Part shown: piece after piece, positions 17,302-26,823 of the stretch | Layout of the letters: each line of letters opens with the position of its first letter | How positions within the stretch are numbered: the stretch's first letter is position 1 | Source: an uncultured Proteiniphilum sp. | GTDB taxonomy: Bacteria; Bacteroidota; Bacteroidia; Bacteroidales; Dysgonomonadaceae | Assembly (NCBI GenBank): GCA_927407015.1 | Contig: CAKMJT010000023.1 | Location: 1 to 55,253, forward strand | Direction: 5' to 3' | Length of the DNA: 55,253 nucleotides | Program-made: the position numbers and the translations under genes | Notes under the pieces: generated by a model | What the model saw: only the letters and a program-made list of their open reading frames with translations | What the model was told of the DNA's origin: nothing | Databases searched by the model: none

Positions 17302-18588
17302 ATGACCTACGACCAAACGTTACATTACCTGTATCATCAGATGCCCGAGTACCAGCGCATCGGCCTGCTGGCCTACAAGGAAGGGCTCGGAAACAGCCTG
17401 GCACTGGATCAGATATTCGGACATCCGCATACGCACTATAAAACCATCCATGTGGGCGGCACCAACGGCAAAGGATCCACGTCACACCTGCTGGCGGCCA
17501 TACTGCAGGAATCGGGCTACCGGGTCGGTTTGTATACCTCACCCCATCTGATCGACTTCCGCGAACGGATACGGGTGAACGGAACAACGATCGACAGACA
17601 GTATGTGATTGATTTCGTGGAGAAGTACAGGGAGCAGTTTGAGCCGGTGATGCCCTCCTTCTTTGAGCTGACCATGGAGATGGCTTTTCTCTGGTTTGCC
17701 GAACAGGAGGTGGAGGTGGCCGTGATTGAAGTAGGCCTGGGAGGGCGACTGGACAGCACCAACATCATCTCACCCGATCTCAGCATCATCACCAATATCG
17801 GATTCGACCACATGAAACTGCTGGGTGACACCCTGCCGAAGATTGCCGCCGAAAAGGCGGGGATCATCAAACCATTTACGCCTGTGGTGATTGGCGAAAC
17901 AGACAATACGGAAGTCGCACAGGTTTTTATCGATAAAGCAACGTCTGTTGATGCTCCGATTGTTTTTGCAGAACTCCACATGAAAAATTTTGTTTCTGAA
18001 AGAACTGAAACCGGATGGCTGTTTCAGGCCTACGGGTATCCCAATCTGAAAGGAGAATTACAGGGGCTTGCACAGGACAGGAATGCCAGAACGGTCTTAA
18101 CGGCAGTGGAGCTGCTTCTTGAAACAGGGTACAACCTCCCGAAAGAGGCTGTTTACAAAGGATTTGCCCACGTAACCGCCATCACCGGCCTCATGGGCCG
18201 ATGGCAGCAGCTGCAGTCATCACCCAGGATCATCTGTGATATCGCCCATAATGCCCATGGGCTGCGCTATGTGGCGGAACAGTTGCTGGCTGAGCATTAC
18301 GACCGGCTTCATATTGTTTTCGGGATGGCCAATGACAAGGATGTGGACTCCGTGTTTGCGTTCATGCCGAAAAATGACGTCTATTATTTCACCAAAGCCT
18401 CTGTGGAGCGCGCATTGAACGAAAAAACACTCCGGGCGCATGCCCTAACATACGGTCTGAAGGGAGACTGCTTTGAGAGCGTGAAGGATGCGGTGAACAG
18501 CGCCAAAGAAAACGCCGGTGAAAACGATCTCATTTTCATCGGCGGCAGTTCCTTCGTGGTGGCAGATGCACTGCCCCTGTTTATCTGA
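17302..18588 (+). CDS. folC: Bifunctional folylpolyglutamate synthase / dihydrofolate synthase
   Basis: Mur-ligase-like ATP-dependent enzyme adding glutamate to dihydropteroate and folates. The 428-residue protein has the P-loop GGTNGKGST (residues 52-60), the folate-binding segment YTSPHLIDFRERI, AVIEVGLGGRLDSTN, the conserved NIGFDH, and DIAHNAHG linking to the C-terminal Rossmann-like domain. It is monocistronic here, but thyA and folA lie 1.1 kb downstream, giving a folate cluster. Its stop codon directly abuts the stop codon of the convergent lipoprotein gene. Confidence 0.96.
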   Translation: MTYDQTLHYLYHQMPEYQRIGLLAYKEGLGNSLALDQIFGHPHTHYKTIHVGGTNGKGSTSHLLAAILQESGYRVGLYTSPHLIDFRERIRVNGTTIDRQYVIDFVEKYREQFEPVMPSFFELTMEMAFLWFAEQEVEVAVIEVGLGGRLDSTNIISPDLSIITNIGFDHMKLLGDTLPKIAAEKAGIIKPFTPVVIGETDNTEVAQVFIDKATSVDAPIVFAELHMKNFVSERTETGWLFQAYGYPNLKGELQGLAQDRNARTVLTAVELLLETGYNLPKEAVYKGFAHVTAITGLMGRWQQLQSSPRIICDIAHNAHGLRYVAEQLLAEHYDRLHIVFGMANDKDVDSVFAFMPKNDVYYFTKASVERALNEKTLRAHALTYGLKGDCFESVKDAVNSAKENAGENDLIFIGGSSFVVADALPLFI

Positions 18589-19044
18589 TTACCAGATCAT
18601 TACGATCCTGAAATTATAGGTTACTTTGGCATCCGGATCCTGAATCCCGTCGGAGGGTTCAATATAAAAAGTGACATGGTTGGTCAGTATACTGTATTCA
18701 TAGCTTATCGTCTCTGTAAACTTACTGCCATCACCCAGCTCGTAGCTTTTCAGGTATGGTAACTGTACCTGCACCTCATCCACGTTCTGTTCACCCAGAA
18801 AAACATAGCCGATGACGGCTCCGTCTTCATAAATGAAGTCATCGATGTAATCCAGTTGCTTCACCGCCTCCCACCTTTTGTTCGCAGTACTCCAGCTCCA
18901 TTCGGAAGCATTCACGGTAAAATTCTCAATGTTCCATGCCGTTTCCACGATATCATCGTTTTTGTCGCTGCAAGAGGTTGCAAAAAAAGCAAGTCCCGTC
19001 AGCAACACTCCAGCAAACAACGAAGTAAATAGTTTTCTTTTCAT
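18589..19044 (-). CDS. Small lipoprotein of unknown function
   Basis: A 151-residue predicted lipoprotein: the signal MKRKLFTSLFAGVLL continues to FFATSC with acylation at C25. The mature part alternates polar and hydrophobic residues in a beta-rich pattern (FTVNASEWSW, FIYEDGAVIGYVFL, VQVQLPYLKSYE, VTYNFRIVMIW). In Bacteroidota several small secreted proteins share the layout 'DWxxx ... FIYEDGaV ... LPYxxxY ... ysiltn ... FRVVxxW', so it is probably a member of that uncharacterised family. It is transcribed alone, converging on folC with no intergenic bases. Confidence 0.7.
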   Translation of the reverse strand: MKRKLFTSLFAGVLLTGLAFFATSCSDKNDDIVETAWNIENFTVNASEWSWSTANKRWEAVKQLDYIDDFIYEDGAVIGYVFLGEQNVDEVQVQLPYLKSYELGDGSKFTETISYEYSILTNHVTFYIEPSDGIQDPDAKVTYNFRIVMIW

Positions 19045-19152
19045 ATTTATATATAATTTGAAGTTTGTAACCTTTTCCTTACGACGCGCAAATCTTGCTT
19101 TCGTTTAAAATAAAACAATAAAAAGAATGAAAAGTTTTATCAAAGTGAATGA

Positions 19153-19179
19153 ATAAAGTCCGCCGGGGGCGGACTTTAT
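19153..19179 (-). terminator. Perfect 12-bp hairpin downstream of the DUF937 gene
   Basis: ATAAAGTCCGCC and GGCGGACTTTAT flank a 3-base centre and form a perfect GC-rich stem. On the minus strand it follows the DUF937-type gene end by 39 bases. There is only a short TTTATT tail, so termination may be moderate, and it may act in both directions. Confidence 0.55.
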
Positions 19180-19217
19180 CAGTTATTAATCAATTTTGTG
19201 CATTCTTCTGAAAAAAA

Positions 19218-19631
19218 CTATCGTCTTCCTCCCAAAAATCCACCCAGCAGATCATTCAGCGGATTGCCGTCGCCATCCTTATCGAGCACACCGCCCAGGA
19301 TATCCATCACTTCACCACCGGAGCGGCTTTGTTGTTGATTTCCACCACCGAACAGTCCACCCAACAGATCACCCAAGCCACCGGTACCGGTGTTGGTCTG
19401 CCGTTTTTCTTTTCCGAGATAAGCCATCACAATCGGCGCCAGGATAGCCAGCAGAGGTCCTATTTTGTCCATGCTGATACCCGATTTCTGCGCAATACCC
19501 TGCTCAATGGCAGGCCGCTTATTCCCAAAGACATGTCCCAATATCCCATCTCCATCCGATTGCAGCTCCTGTGTTTGCTTTGAGGAATAAAACCCCATTG
19601 GTATGCAAGTGTTACAATAGGGCAAAATCAA
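19218..19631 (-). CDS. Shortened DUF937-family protein (C-terminal part only)
   Basis: The conserved part runs from SDGDGILGHVFGNKRPAIEQ through KIGPLLAILAPIVMAYLGKEK to the Gly-rich tail (GGLGDLLGGLFGGG, DKDGDGNPLNDLLGGFLGG). This matches the second half of DUF937 proteins. The first half, normally a repeat of the same helical unit, is missing, and the first 25 residues of the frame look like intergenic sequence. A likelier start is the ATG at 19598. It could be a natural short form or a 5'-truncated gene; the family function is unknown. It is divergent from thyA with about 100 bases between. Confidence 0.6.
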   Translation of the reverse strand: MILPYCNTCIPMGFYSSKQTQELQSDGDGILGHVFGNKRPAIEQGIAQKSGISMDKIGPLLAILAPIVMAYLGKEKRQTNTGTGGLGDLLGGLFGGGNQQQSRSGGEVMDILGGVLDKDGDGNPLNDLLGGFLGGRR

Positions 19632-19648
19632 TTACTTTTCAACATTCA

Positions 19649-19679
19649 TTTGTTCTCAGCAAAAAAACAGCTATTTTTG
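19649..19679 (+). promoter_or_regulatory. Promoter of thyA-folA
   Basis: TTTG (19649-19652), a 19-base spacer and TATTTTTG followed by C (19672-19680) match the consensus. The ATG of thyA lies 52 bases downstream. Confidence 0.7.
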
Positions 19680-19689
19680 CCTGTCAACA

Positions 19690-19731
19690 AATAGCTGACT
19701 GCTGATTGCTGAACGCTGAAAACTGAAAATT
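19690..19731. repeat. Imperfect GCTGATT/CTGAAAA repeat before thyA
   Basis: AGCTGACTGCTGATTGCTGA is followed by ACGCTGAAAACTGAAAATT up to the start codon. The first 20 bases recur with one change at 48071-48090 before the flavin reductase gene. It is part of a dispersed intergenic repeat family placed in leaders. Confidence 0.45.
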
Positions 19732-20526
19732 ATGAAACAATACCTCGATTTATTACAGCGGGTCCTCGATGAGGGTGTAAAAAAAGAAGATCGTACCGGA
19801 ACAGGGACAATAAGTATATTCGGTCACCAGAGCCGTTTCAGAATGAGCGACGGCTTCCCTGTGCTGACCACCAAAAAACTTCACCTGAAGTCGATCATCC
19901 ACGAACTGCTCTGGTTTCTGAACGGAGACACCAATGTCAGGTATCTGAATGATAACGGCGTTCGCATCTGGAATGAATGGGCGGATGAAGATGGCGACCT
20001 GGGACATATCTACGGCTATCAGTGGCGCTCATGGCCGGATTACAGCGGGGGGCACATCGACCAGATCACCGACGTGGTCAACACTCTCAAAACAAATCCC
20101 GATTCACGTCGTATCATCGTCAGCTCGTGGAATGTGGCTGATATTCCCAATATGAACCTCCCACCCTGCCATGCCTTCTTTCAGTTTTATGTCGCCGATG
20201 GCAGGCTGAGCCTGCAGCTCTATCAGCGCAGTGCCGATATCTTTCTGGGTGTGCCTTTTAACATCGCCTCCTACGCCTTGCTACTCAAAATGATGGCCCA
20301 GGTGACAGGGCTGCAGGAGGGCGATTTCGTGCATACCTTCGGTGATGCCCATATCTACCTGAATCACCTCGATCAGGTGAATCTGCAGCTGTCACGTGAG
20401 CCACGCCCATTGCCTGAAATGAAGATCAACCCCGATGTGAAGGATATTTTCAGTTTCCGGTTCGACGACTTCGAACTGGTGAACTATGATCCGCATCCAC
20501 ATATCAAAGGAGCAGTAGCGGTATGA
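19732..20526 (+). CDS. thyA: Thymidylate synthase
   Basis: Methylates dUMP to dTMP using methylene-THF. The protein has 264 residues, identical in length to the E. coli enzyme, with catalytic C146 in [12 protein letters not shown], the phosphate-binding RTGTGT loop at 21-26, [16 protein letters not shown], and the [20 protein letters not shown] signature. The last codons overlap the folA start by four bases (ATGA), so the two enzymes of the thymidylate cycle are translationally coupled. Confidence 0.98.
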   Translation: MKQYLDLLQRVLDEGVKKEDRTGTGTISIFGHQSRFRMSDGFPVLTTKKLHLKSIIHELLWFLNGDTNVRYLNDNGVRIWNEWADEDGDLGHIYGYQWRSWPDYSGGHIDQITDVVNTLKTNPDSRRIIVSSWNVADIPNMNLPPCHAFFQFYVADGRLSLQLYQRSADIFLGVPFNIASYALLLKMMAQVTGLQEGDFVHTFGDAHIYLNHLDQVNLQLSREPRPLPEMKINPDVKDIFSFRFDDFELVNYDPHPHIKGAVAV

Positions 20527-21035
20527 CGAATCATCGCAATCATTCCATAGCCATCATTGTTGCCCTCGATGAGCAGAATGCGATCGGACGCGATGGGAAC
20601 CTGCTCTGTCACCTGCCCGGCGACCTGAAGCATTTCAAGGAGATCACTACCGGACAGACCATCATCATGGGCCGCAGGACCTTCGAATCGTTACCGAAGG
20701 GGGCGTTACCCCACCGCACCAATATCGTGATCACGTCCGGTAATGCAGTGAATTATCCCGGCTGCATCGTCGTCCGCTCTGTGGAAGAGGCGCTCACACA
20801 TTGCAAGGAGGGTGAAAAGGCATTCATCATCGGCGGTGGTAAACTGTATCGCTCTACCCTTCATCTGGTCGATCAGCTCTACCTCACACGTATCCACCAC
20901 ACCTTTGCGGATACCGATACCTATTTCCCGGAAATTGATTTCAGTGAATGGGAATTAACGGAAAGGGAGACACATGCGGCAGACGAGAAACACCGGTATG
21001 GATATACCTTCATGACCTATCAAAGATGTAAATAA
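20523..21035 (+). CDS. folA: Dihydrofolate reductase
   Basis: Reduces dihydrofolate produced by ThyA. It has 170 residues and the family signatures [25 protein letters not shown] (the active-site acid is the D of PGD), [13 protein letters not shown], and [13 protein letters not shown] near the NADPH site. The start overlaps the thyA stop. The next gene, an ECF sigma factor, begins 2 bases after its stop codon. Confidence 0.96.
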   Translation: MTNHRNHSIAIIVALDEQNAIGRDGNLLCHLPGDLKHFKEITTGQTIIMGRRTFESLPKGALPHRTNIVITSGNAVNYPGCIVVRSVEEALTHCKEGEKAFIIGGGKLYRSTLHLVDQLYLTRIHHTFADTDTYFPEIDFSEWELTERETHAADEKHRYGYTFMTYQRCK

Positions 21036-21037
21036 AA

Positions 21038-21574
21038 ATGAGCAGAGAGGCCTGGATCAAATTCCTGCAGGGTGATGAATCGTCATTCCCGGATATTTAT
21101 CATGCCTATTTTGGTGAACTTTTTGCTTATGCCCTGAAAATAGGTTTCGACGAAGAGACAAGCAAAGATGCCATACAGGATGTCTTTTTCAAAATTTATG
21201 TCTCCAAAAGCAAACTAACTCATATTCAGAATATTGAATATTACCTTCTACACGCCCTGAAAAACCGTCTCTTCGACATATATAACCTCGAGAACAGGAT
21301 ACATAACCTCAACTACCATGATTTGTTCATCGAAAATGAAAATAGTATTGCCGAACAGATCATCATCCGTGAGAAACAGACTCAGATGGAGAGCGAAGTA
21401 GCGCAACTCCTGCAATCATTACCCTCGAAACAGCGAAAAATAATCCATTACCATTTTCAACTTAACCTGAGTTTCAGTGAGATCGGCGAACTGCTGCACA
21501 TCTCACCCGAAACAGTCAGGAAATCTGTTTACAGAGCAATCAAGAAATTAAAGGAGAAAGCATCCCATCCTTAA
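21038..21574 (+). CDS. ECF-type RNA polymerase sigma factor (SusCD-associated)
   Basis: A 178-residue sigma-70 family protein with region 2 (SFPDIYHAYFGELFAYAL, then SKDAIQDVFFKIYV) and region 4 (LPSKQRKIIHYHF, FSEIGELLHISPETVRKSVY) of the extracytoplasmic function class. It is followed by a FecR anti-sigma factor and an STN-domain SusC, the standard trans-envelope signalling trio. It begins 2 bases after folA, so it can be read from the thyA-folA transcript as well as from any own promoter. Its targets probably include the SusCD genes downstream. Confidence 0.92.
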   Translation: MSREAWIKFLQGDESSFPDIYHAYFGELFAYALKIGFDEETSKDAIQDVFFKIYVSKSKLTHIQNIEYYLLHALKNRLFDIYNLENRIHNLNYHDLFIENENSIAEQIIIREKQTQMESEVAQLLQSLPSKQRKIIHYHFQLNLSFSEIGELLHISPETVRKSVYRAIKKLKEKASHP

Positions 21575-21672
21575 TGAACCAACAGACCGTTGGTTAACTC
21601 ACCGGGAAGTTAATCCATGTTAATATTGTCCGCTTTTTTTATAAAATTCGGTCTTTGTTGAAAAAAGTGTAA

Positions 21673-22827
21673 ATGAAGCCGATCATGACGTATAAGGATT
21701 TCCTTTGTGACGAACTTTTTGTGTACTGGAGAACCCATCCCACAGAAGAACTGGACCGTTTCTGGGAGCAGTTCATGCTGGAAAATGAAGAGCTCAGGGT
21801 ACCGTTCGACGAGGCTGTCGCAGAATTTGACAGACTCAGGGTTACCGGCGATCGTTTTGTGCAGCACGAGAATGCCGTAAAAAAATTACTGTCCCACCGT
21901 ATTGCCAGGCACAAAAAGAGACAAATGAGCCGGCTGATCACCTCTTTGTCGGCAGCAGTTTTCGTGCTGGGGTTAATCACAACTCTTTACATCGTCGGCA
22001 CAACACGGGAAAATAGGGAACCCTCCGTGGCTTCTGTCGGGAAGGTGATGAGCGATTCCCAGGTGAAGCTACTGGCAGGCGGTCATACCATTGATATCAG
22101 CAATAATTCTACACTCGATCTGTCAGAGAAGAAGAACAGTGCCATCGTGCAGGATTCACTATCTCAGACCGAGATTATACTGGACAGGCATCAAACCAAC
22201 AAGCTCATTGTCCCTTTCGGTAAGAGAAGCTCCATCGTGCTGTCCGACGGATCGAAAGTAACTCTCAATTCCGGCACGGAAATGGATTTCCCCTCCTCCT
22301 TTTCCAAAAATTCAAGGGAAATATGGGTGGAAGGTGAAATCTTTATTGACGTAACGCAACAAACAGGTCTCCCATTCATTATCCACACGCCCAATTCCCT
22401 GATCACGGTCTACGGTACCTCTTTCAACGTCTCTTCCTATTCCGATGAGATCAGTGAGTCTATCGTCCTGGTCAACGGATCGGTGGAAGTGAAGAGCGAG
22501 AAAAGTGCACTATTGCTGAGACCCAATGAGATGGCGGTGATTGAGAAGGGCTCCGTGGTCCGTAAACAGGTCGATGTCAACGATTATATCAGCTGGAAAA
22601 ATGGCTATCTGCAATTAAGCAAGACACCCCTCATCGATGTGCTGCAAAAAATAGGTCGTTATTACAATGTGGAGTTCCGCTATCAAAATGACCTGGGACT
22701 GACAGAAAAAACGTGCTCCGGGAAACTGTTTCTCTCCGGGAACCTGGAGGATGTGATAGAGGCTTTTTCAAAACTGACTTTCCTCCACTGCGAGATAAAC
22801 AACGAAACCATCCATATCACCCATTAA
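21673..22827 (+). CDS. FecR-family anti-sigma factor
   Basis: A 384-residue single-pass membrane protein. The N-terminal cytoplasmic part (about 1-90) binds the sigma factor, a membrane helix spans roughly 93-112 (LITSLSAAVFVLGLITTLYI), then the periplasmic FecR domain (IVPFGKRSSIVLSDGSKVTL to ITVYGTSFNVSSYSD), and a C-terminal DUF4974/STN-like domain (LIDVLQKIGRYYNVEFRY). It relays the signal from the STN domain of SusC to the ECF sigma factor. Order sigma-FecR-SusC-SusD is canonical for Bacteroidota. Confidence 0.93.
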   Translation: MKPIMTYKDFLCDELFVYWRTHPTEELDRFWEQFMLENEELRVPFDEAVAEFDRLRVTGDRFVQHENAVKKLLSHRIARHKKRQMSRLITSLSAAVFVLGLITTLYIVGTTRENREPSVASVGKVMSDSQVKLLAGGHTIDISNNSTLDLSEKKNSAIVQDSLSQTEIILDRHQTNKLIVPFGKRSSIVLSDGSKVTLNSGTEMDFPSSFSKNSREIWVEGEIFIDVTQQTGLPFIIHTPNSLITVYGTSFNVSSYSDEISESIVLVNGSVEVKSEKSALLLRPNEMAVIEKGSVVRKQVDVNDYISWKNGYLQLSKTPLIDVLQKIGRYYNVEFRYQNDLGLTEKTCSGKLFLSGNLEDVIEAFSKLTFLHCEINNETIHITH

Positions 22828-22883
22828 TCCTGACCATCATAATTTCAAACTTAAAAAAATGCCTATGAGAAAAGAAGTGAAGA

Positions 22884-23021
22884 TTGAAAAAGCCGGATAA
22901 TGCGGCAAACATTACCCGGCCGAGTGAACCTTGCTGTCAGACAAGAGCAGAGGCCAAATTTGACTGGTCTATCCCAAGCGACGGCAAAATCTACAGAGTG
23001 AATCCTAATTTACATTGGTAA
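22884..23021 (+). CDS. Possible 45-residue leader ORF before SusC (TTG start)
   Basis: Between FecR and SusC one frame stays open for 46 codons from a TTG at 22884 to TAA at 23019. Its composition is not repetitive: it contains PCCQTRAEAKFDW and SIPSDGKIYRVNPNLHW. An overlapping 13-codon frame (MPMRKEVKIEKAG) starts at an ATG at 22860. There is no recognisable ribosome binding site for the TTG. It may be a leader peptide, a structured or antisense-regulated susC leader, or a remnant. I do not recognise the sequence with certainty. Leaders of susC genes are known to be targets of antisense RNA control in Bacteroides. Confidence 0.3.
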   Translation: MKKPDNAANITRPSEPCCQTRAEAKFDWSIPSDGKIYRVNPNLHW

Positions 23022-23046
23022 CAAATTAAAATTCAAACACAAAGGT

Positions 23047-26000
23047 ATGCAAGAAAAGTATAACTATAAAACACTAATCCCGAAAAAAAACAGTCAATTT
23101 TTAAAAATCATGAAAATTCACTTTTTAATTACTTTGTTCTGTGTTTTTTCAGTGACGGCGGAAAATTCCTATGCACAGTCCAGAACTGTAACAGTTGAAT
23201 TCAATCATATCACTTTGAAAGAGGCGCTTCATAAGATAGAGAATAATAGTGATTATCTGTTTCTTATTATGGATGAAGCTGAAAAAGAATTATCCAGGAA
23301 AGTGAACCTCTCCTATCATAATGAATCAATCAACGGAGTACTTGATGATTTGTTGAAAAAAACTGAATTAACCTATGCTATTGTCAACAGGCAGATCACA
23401 ATCTCCAGAAAAAAGAGCGCACCTGCCGACAGACCCACGGTAATTGAATCTCCTGTGGTGATTCTCCAACAGACGGAGAAAACAATCACTGGTATAGTTT
23501 CCGATGTAAACGGAGAACCAATAATCGGTGCCAATATCATTGAGATGGGAACATCTTCCAACGGTACCATCACTGACATTAACGGCCGATTTACACTCAC
23601 GGTGGCTGTCGATGCCACAATTCAGATATCTTACATAGGTTATCTGAGCCAAACGGTTAACACCAGCGGCAGAACGGTGTTTAACATCACTCTAGCTGAA
23701 GACACACAAGCGTTGCAAGAACTTGTGGTAGTGGGTTACGGCACACAAAAGAAGGAAAATCTTACAGGAGCTGTCTCTTCGGTCGACATAGGAAAAACAC
23801 TCGACAGTCGACCTATTACTGATGTGGGAAGAGGATTACAGGGATCTACTCCGGGGTTATCAGTAATTATTCCTAGTGGTGAGGTGGGATCAGACCCATT
23901 AATCAAGATCAGAGGACAGATCGGTTCCTTTGAAGGTAATTCGAAACCCCTGATACTCCTGGACAACGTGGAAATTCCAAGCATTCAGATTGTAAATCCC
24001 AATGACATTGAAGCTATCTCCATCTTAAAAGATGCCGCAAGTGCTTCCATTTACGGAGCTAAGGGTGCTTTTGGGGTGGTACTGATCACTACTAAGAAGG
24101 GGGCCGGACAGGATAGGGTTGACGTCCAATACTCCACAAATTTTTCATGGCAGAATATATCCAAAAAGATGGAGATGGGAATGCTTGATGCAATGGAGTA
24201 TTCGATTCTGTCCATGGAGAGAGTAGGCGGATCAGTTGCCGGTGCTTTCTGGCAGATTACACGTGACAGTTACGAGAAATCGAAACAATGGCATGCAACT
24301 TACGGTAAAATGGGACCCGAGGAACAGATGGTCTACGGTCGTGACTGGTATGTGGATGCCAACAACAGAAAGCTGGGTTTGCGCACATATGACCCCTATG
24401 ACTATATGGTCAGGGAATGGACACCAAACACAAATCATGATCTTTCGGTAAATGGAAGAAGTGGTAAAACAACCTACAACGTAGGCATTGGTTATCTGCA
24501 TCAGAATGGAATGATGAAGCCGGCAGAACATGATGATTTTACCCGCTACAACGGAACGATACGATTGAGCACGGAGATCAGTAAGCATGTTACTCTGAGA
24601 GCGGGAGCTATCTATTCAAACAGGGACAAAAGATATCCCTATGTTACCAACAGCACTACCGCAGATCCCTGGCTCTATCTCTATCGTTGGGGACCTGTTC
24701 AGCCTATGGGATACGAAAACGGGAAACCGATGCGCAGCCCTTTTTCAGAAGCAGAACAAGCTAACACGGCCAATCAGGAAAATAAATACTTCAATGTGAA
24801 TATTGGTGCTTTGGTAAAGTTGATGGATAACTGGACACTCGATTTTGATTTTACGAACGCCAATGAAACTTTTATAAACAATCGTCTTGGAACACGCTAT
24901 ACTGCGTTAAACTCGTGGGGAGGAGCGATTCCCTTAAATGATGAGACAGGTAACAGGATTTATGTGAATGACAAAGGTCAGGAAGTACCATCAACCACTC
25001 CCAATGCCCTGCCGGCCTATCAGCTCGGATTAACAGAATATACAGCACACGGGGCCAATCCTGATCATATTTATCGCAATGTGCTGAATGGAGTAACCAA
25101 CACACTCAACATTTACACCACATACAATCTGAATCTTTTAGAAGATCATGCTTTTAAACTCATGGCCGGTATCAACCGTGTCACCTACGATGCAAAGAAC
25201 AACTGGTCACAAAAGACCGACCTGGCTGATATAGTGAACCCTCAATTCGGAAAAGCTGTGGGCACCATGACCTCCGGTGGTAATACCTACTGGGAAGCTC
25301 AATTGGGTTACTTTGGCCGTATTAATTATGCATTCAGAGATAAGTATCTGCTGGAGGGTAATCTGCGTTACGATGGAAGTTCCAAGTTCCCGTCGAGACT
25401 TTGGTGGCGTTTCTTTCCTTCCTTCTCGGCAGGATGGCGCGTGACAGAAGAACCATGGATGCAATGGATACAACCGGCTGTATCATCGATGAAAATAAGA
25501 GGATCATGGGGTGTGATCGGTGACCAGACAGTACCGAGCGGTCTTTATGTACCTTCCATGAGTACTACACAAACCAACTGGCTTGAACCGGGAGGCACGA
25601 AAGCTGTAGCTGTGGGTACCCCTGCAGCAGTGATGAGGGATATCACCTGGCAGGATCTGGAAAGTGCCAACTTAGGGTTGGATCTCCGGTTCCTCAATAA
25701 TGCCATAGGCGTTACTTTTGATCTTTATCGCAGAGATACAAAAAACATGATCGTACCCGGTGAAGGCGTATCACTTACCTTTGGTGCAGGTGCACCCAAA
25801 GGCAACTTTGGTTCGATGAGAACCGATGGATGGGAGATTGCTGTGGATTACAATCACCGATTTGAGAACGGTCTGGGTCTCAACCTGATGGGCTCATTAT
25901 CGGATGCAGTCACCACGGTGCTAAAATATGGTGATACACAGAGTGTAGATGGATGGTATATAGGGAAGAAATATGGAGAAATATGGGGATACAGAACCGA

Positions 26001-26811
26001 CAGATTGTATCAGGAAAATGATTTCGTATTAGACAATGAGGGTAATCCGCAGAGAATCGTTCTTACTGAAAATGAAAGTAAAAAATATGCGGGTAAGTCA
26101 GCAAACAAACTGACTGATCCAAACGGGGTTTATCAGGCATTTTTACAGAACAGTTCCAATTTCTTCTTTGGACCCGGAGATGTGAAATTCGTAGATCTGA
26201 ACGGTGATGGGGAGATTGATGCCGGTAGCCGTTTGTTGGATGATCACGGTGATCTGGAAATTATTGGCAATTCTACTCCTCGTTTTGAATATGGATTGCG
26301 TGTAGGGGCTGACTGGTTTGGGGTAGATGCGTCCATTTTCCTGCAAGGAGTGGGAAGCAGGCAACTCTGGGGAGTAGGTTTCTTAACGACTCCTGGTTTT
26401 CACGCCTCCGATGGTGCCATGCCCCAGGCTATTGCCGGAGATTTCTGGCGCTCAGACAGAACGGAAGCCTTTTATCCCGCACCATACAACATGGCTGGAA
26501 GTAACACTGGTAATAACATGCAGATTCAGTCCAAATATCTGTTAGACATGTCCTATTTGAGAGTAAAAAATATCACGATAGGCTATTCACTTCCCTCTGC
26601 ATTATTGAATAAAATAATGTTGAACCAGCTTCGTCTCTATGTTTCCCTGGAAAATTTCTTCACTCTTGATCATTTGAGGGGATTACCTATCGATCCGGAG
26701 GTCATTTCCGGATATTCCATGTTTAATGAAACAAACTACAACTCAGGAAGAACAGGAGTGGGTACACCTGCCTTCAAGAGTGGATCGGTAGGATTACAAA
26801 TTAATTTTTAA
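23047..26811 (+). CDS. SusC/RagA-type TonB-dependent transporter with STN signalling domain
   Basis: An outer-membrane 22-strand barrel of 1254 residues. After a signal region (an extended start, then MKIHFLITLFCVFSVTAENSYAQ) come an STN domain (about 45-125, ITLKEALHKIENNSDYLF), a carboxypeptidase-regulatory-like domain (about 145-225), the TonB/plug start ELVVVGYGTQKKENLTGAVS, and the barrel ending in VGLQINF. The STN domain indicates regulation through FecR and the ECF sigma factor. With SusD it forms a bin-like importer of oligosaccharides or peptides; the substrate is unknown because no hydrolases are linked. Base use is more AT-rich than the genes on either side, suggesting a different history. 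Confidence 0.95.
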   Translation: MQEKYNYKTLIPKKNSQFLKIMKIHFLITLFCVFSVTAENSYAQSRTVTVEFNHITLKEALHKIENNSDYLFLIMDEAEKELSRKVNLSYHNESINGVLDDLLKKTELTYAIVNRQITISRKKSAPADRPTVIESPVVILQQTEKTITGIVSDVNGEPIIGANIIEMGTSSNGTITDINGRFTLTVAVDATIQISYIGYLSQTVNTSGRTVFNITLAEDTQALQELVVVGYGTQKKENLTGAVSSVDIGKTLDSRPITDVGRGLQGSTPGLSVIIPSGEVGSDPLIKIRGQIGSFEGNSKPLILLDNVEIPSIQIVNPNDIEAISILKDAASASIYGAKGAFGVVLITTKKGAGQDRVDVQYSTNFSWQNISKKMEMGMLDAMEYSILSMERVGGSVAGAFWQITRDSYEKSKQWHATYGKMGPEEQMVYGRDWYVDANNRKLGLRTYDPYDYMVREWTPNTNHDLSVNGRSGKTTYNVGIGYLHQNGMMKPAEHDDFTRYNGTIRLSTEISKHVTLRAGAIYSNRDKRYPYVTNSTTADPWLYLYRWGPVQPMGYENGKPMRSPFSEAEQANTANQENKYFNVNIGALVKLMDNWTLDFDFTNANETFINNRLGTRYTALNSWGGAIPLNDETGNRIYVNDKGQEVPSTTPNALPAYQLGLTEYTAHGANPDHIYRNVLNGVTNTLNIYTTYNLNLLEDHAFKLMAGINRVTYDAKNNWSQKTDLADIVNPQFGKAVGTMTSGGNTYWEAQLGYFGRINYAFRDKYLLEGNLRYDGSSKFPSRLWWRFFPSFSAGWRVTEEPWMQWIQPAVSSMKIRGSWGVIGDQTVPSGLYVPSMSTTQTNWLEPGGTKAVAVGTPAAVMRDITWQDLESANLGLDLRFLNNAIGVTFDLYRRDTKNMIVPGEGVSLTFGAGAPKGNFGSMRTDGWEIAVDYNHRFENGLGLNLMGSLSDAVTTVLKYGDTQSVDGWYIGKKYGEIWGYRTDRLYQENDFVLDNEGNPQRIVLTENESKKYAGKSANKLTDPNGVYQAFLQNSSNFFFGPGDVKFVDLNGDGEIDAGSRLLDDHGDLEIIGNSTPRFEYGLRVGADWFGVDASIFLQGVGSRQLWGVGFLTTPGFHASDGAMPQAIAGDFWRSDRTEAFYPAPYNMAGSNTGNNMQIQSKYLLDMSYLRVKNITIGYSLPSALLNKIMLNQLRLYVSLENFFTLDHLRGLPIDPEVISGYSMFNETNYNSGRTGVGTPAFKSGSVGLQINF

Positions 26812-26823
26812 AAAACAGAAAAG

